NCBI GenBank assembly: GCA_002716625.1
Contig: PBAS01000009.1
Span: 1 to 36,377 of the forward strand
DNA length: 36,377 nucleotides
Direction of reading: 5' to 3'
From: Phycisphaeraceae bacterium
Lineage (GTDB): Bacteria > Planctomycetota > Phycisphaerae > Phycisphaerales > Phycisphaeraceae
Every line of letters begins with the position of its first letter. Within the stretch, counting starts at the first letter, position 1. Position numbers and translations under genes: made by a program. Below are positions 35,387 through 36,377 of this stretch, one piece after another. Below the pieces are notes generated by a model. It was given only the letters and a program-made list of their open reading frames with translations. It made no database searches and was not told where the DNA came from.

Positions 35387-35500
35387 TTATTTACCGTCCA
35401 CTGCTAAGGAGTACCGGAATATTCTGATGCCTTTCGATTGATGACACATGGTGCAGGTTTTGGGAAAGGGGACCTGTGAGTAAGGACATGGTTCATCAGT
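35387..35500 (-). pseudogene. Possible decayed gene fragment with a CxxCH motif
   Basis: A 37-codon open stretch on the minus strand with no start carries CTMCH, a heme- or zinc-type motif. It is flanked by stops in the same frame. It may be the remnant of a cytochrome-like gene, or simply chance; no better call is possible. Confidence 0.2.
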
Positions 35501-35529
35501 TTAAGTTGCATGGTTATTTCGCCCTGGCT

Positions 35530-35587
35530 GCCACAGGAGTATTCCACTGAATTTTCCGGGGTTCGTGACCTGTGGCAATTTTTTTTT
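35530..35587 (+). terminator. Intrinsic terminator-like hairpin with no gene in front
   Basis: GCCACAGG (35530-35537) and CCTGTGGC (35569-35576) form a perfect 8-bp stem (9 bp with the next pair). A loop of about 31 nt separates the arms, and nine T residues follow (35579-35587). On the minus strand no T run follows, so the direction is plus. No plus-strand gene precedes it, which suggests a small RNA or an untraced transcript upstream. Confidence 0.55.
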
Positions 35588-35667
35588 AGATCCATGCCGG
35601 TTGGCCGACATAGAGCGAGAAATCAAATCCTGTCTACCGTAAGATACGTTGGCTTACTTGATCCCCA

Positions 35668-35739
35668 GCCACCTTAGCTCAGTGGTAGAGCGGCGCTTTC
35701 GTAAAGCGCAGGTCCAGGGTTCGAATCCCTGAGGTGGCT
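35668..35739 (+). tRNA. tRNA-Thr (anticodon CGT)
   Basis: A 72-nt cloverleaf. The acceptor arm is GCCACCT with AGGTGGC, the D arm is in AGCTCAGTGGTAGAGC, the anticodon stem is GCGCT/AGCGC with loop TTCGTAA (CGT at 35700-35702), and the T arm is CAGGG TTCGAAT CCCTG. The 3' CCA is not encoded. The anticodon reads ACG threonine codons. Confidence 0.96.
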
Positions 35740-36037
35740 TTGACGCTTGGTGGTGCGTTGTGTCGCGTTGCGTTGCGCTTCTCTGCAATTTTAAAAGACT
35801 TACGCTTCTCGCCCTGATGACCGGATCTGTGATGTGCATCGCGCCGTGTCGCTTCGGATTGCACTGTTTCGGGTGCTGACTGCTGGGGAATCTGCTGGGG
35901 GTCTTTTGTGGGTGATGAGTCGTATGTGCCAGTGGCTCGCAGCGATTGCGGTGCTGCCGTCGTCGGTCCCATTGCGGGGGCGGGGTGTTGGGGACCACGC
36001 ATAGACTTTTCCCATTTTCAGAAATCGATGGATACGC
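35740..36037. other. GC-rich stretch after the tRNA, no supported gene
   Basis: Several overlapping minus-strand ORFs cross this stretch, but none has a family signature, a good ribosome site or biased composition. CGTTG-type short repeats occur near 35755-35780. I see no integrase or attachment-site duplicate of the tRNA end. Confidence 0.4.
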
Positions 36038-36370
36038 TCATGCTTGTATAGTCATCATGCGGACGAAGTCCTGATGGTCGGTTCTAGCGTCGCCCTGAAC
36101 CAGCATTCGGCTGTCAAAGTTAGGCATGTTTTGGTCCAGTAGGTTCAAAGCGTACCGCTGCTCACCCTTTGCATTTTCGCGCGGCCAAATGAATCTGTTG
36201 GCATAAGTCTGGTGTTCTACAGCAATAAGTGAATTCTGAGGTTGCCGATCTCACCATGGCACAATATTTGCTTTATCTCTTGCTGGAAAAACGCTCTGAT
36301 ACCCAAACGGTACGCCGCCTTCGCCGTGGCTATCAATAATGGGCAGGTGCTGAAATAGGACTAGCAAGTT
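36038..36370 (-). pseudogene. Possible broken CDS with one in-frame TGA
   Basis: On the minus strand one frame runs 39 codons from 36370, meets a single TGA at 36251-36253, then continues for 70 more codons to a TGA at 36038. The translation has balanced, protein-like composition on both sides of the stop (for example IDSHGEGGVPFGYQ before it and NMPNFDSRMLVQGDAR after). I do not recognise the family. It may be the end of a gene broken by a point mutation, but chance cannot be excluded at this length. Confidence 0.3.
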
Positions 36371-36377
36371 TCAAAAA

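Noticed and set aside
35668-35739. tRNA-Thr as an integration site for a mobile element
   Set aside because: No integrase gene and no duplicated tRNA end was found in the following 640 bp.
35654-36015. Several Arg/Pro/Thr-rich minus-strand ORFs around the tRNA
   Set aside because: They overlap each other and run across the tRNA gene in antisense; no signature or start signal supports any of them.
36038-36370. Selenocysteine-encoding TGA in the right-edge frame
   Set aside because: No homologue, no redox motif around the TGA and no visible SECIS-like hairpin; a broken gene or chance is simpler.

Overview
This window looks like one stretch of a bacterial chromosome with moderate GC. It carries a conserved information-processing block (nusA, infB, a DUF503 gene, rbfA; rpsT; a tRNA-Thr) next to a long accessory metabolic region. 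The operon order, a UvrC that ends before the usual C-terminal helix-hairpin-helix domain, and the mix of enolase-superfamily, UroD-like and hypothetical glycosidase genes suggest a planctomycete, perhaps Phycisphaerae, or a relative in the PVC group. That placement is inference and cannot be proven from the sequence alone.

Layout. 1-5840 (minus strand): nusA, infB, a DUF503 (YlxP-like) gene, rbfA and an unusual HhH-GPD-like protein whose Lys/Ala-rich repeat tail runs off the left edge. 5841-6751: a gene-poor leader, then rpsT on the plus strand with a readable promoter. 6945-9473 (minus): an HpcH/HpaI aldolase fused to two cupin domains, preceded by a possible coupled leader peptide, and a DinB-like protein. 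9625-12835 (minus): a tight operon of a flavin reductase-like protein, a divergent SHMT-like PLP enzyme and an FGGY sugar kinase. 12965-16946: a HAD phosphatase (plus) facing the operon uvrC, histone-deacetylase-like hydrolase and two YkgJ-like cysteine-cluster proteins (minus). 17095-22246 (plus): a sugar nucleotidyltransferase, an M24-fold hydrolase, an Eis-like acetyltransferase, an (alpha/alpha)6-barrel protein, then an NAD-dependent epimerase.

22366-30535 (minus) is the most coherent metabolic unit. In transcription order it holds a DapA-family aldolase, a sugar-acid dehydratase of the enolase superfamily, an M20 deacylase, a Gfo/Idh/MocA oxidoreductase, an aldehyde dehydrogenase, an OSBS/NSAR-like enolase-superfamily enzyme and a COG3618-like amidohydrolase (lactonase type). 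A 720-residue GHL6-like glycosidase is divergent from it (30534-32696), with the two start codons overlapping. Two tandem 389-residue UroD/MtaA-type proteins follow (32727-35256, minus). The set reads best as a non-phosphorylating sugar or deoxy-sugar oxidation route (glycosidase, dehydrogenase, lactonase, dehydratase, aldolase, aldehyde dehydrogenase). A second module may be superimposed on it: acyltransferase, N-succinylamino acid racemase and desuccinylase.

The last kilobase has a tRNA-Thr(CGT), an intrinsic terminator with no visible gene, and two possible decayed gene fragments. I see no CRISPR array, transposase, integrase or toxin-antitoxin pair.
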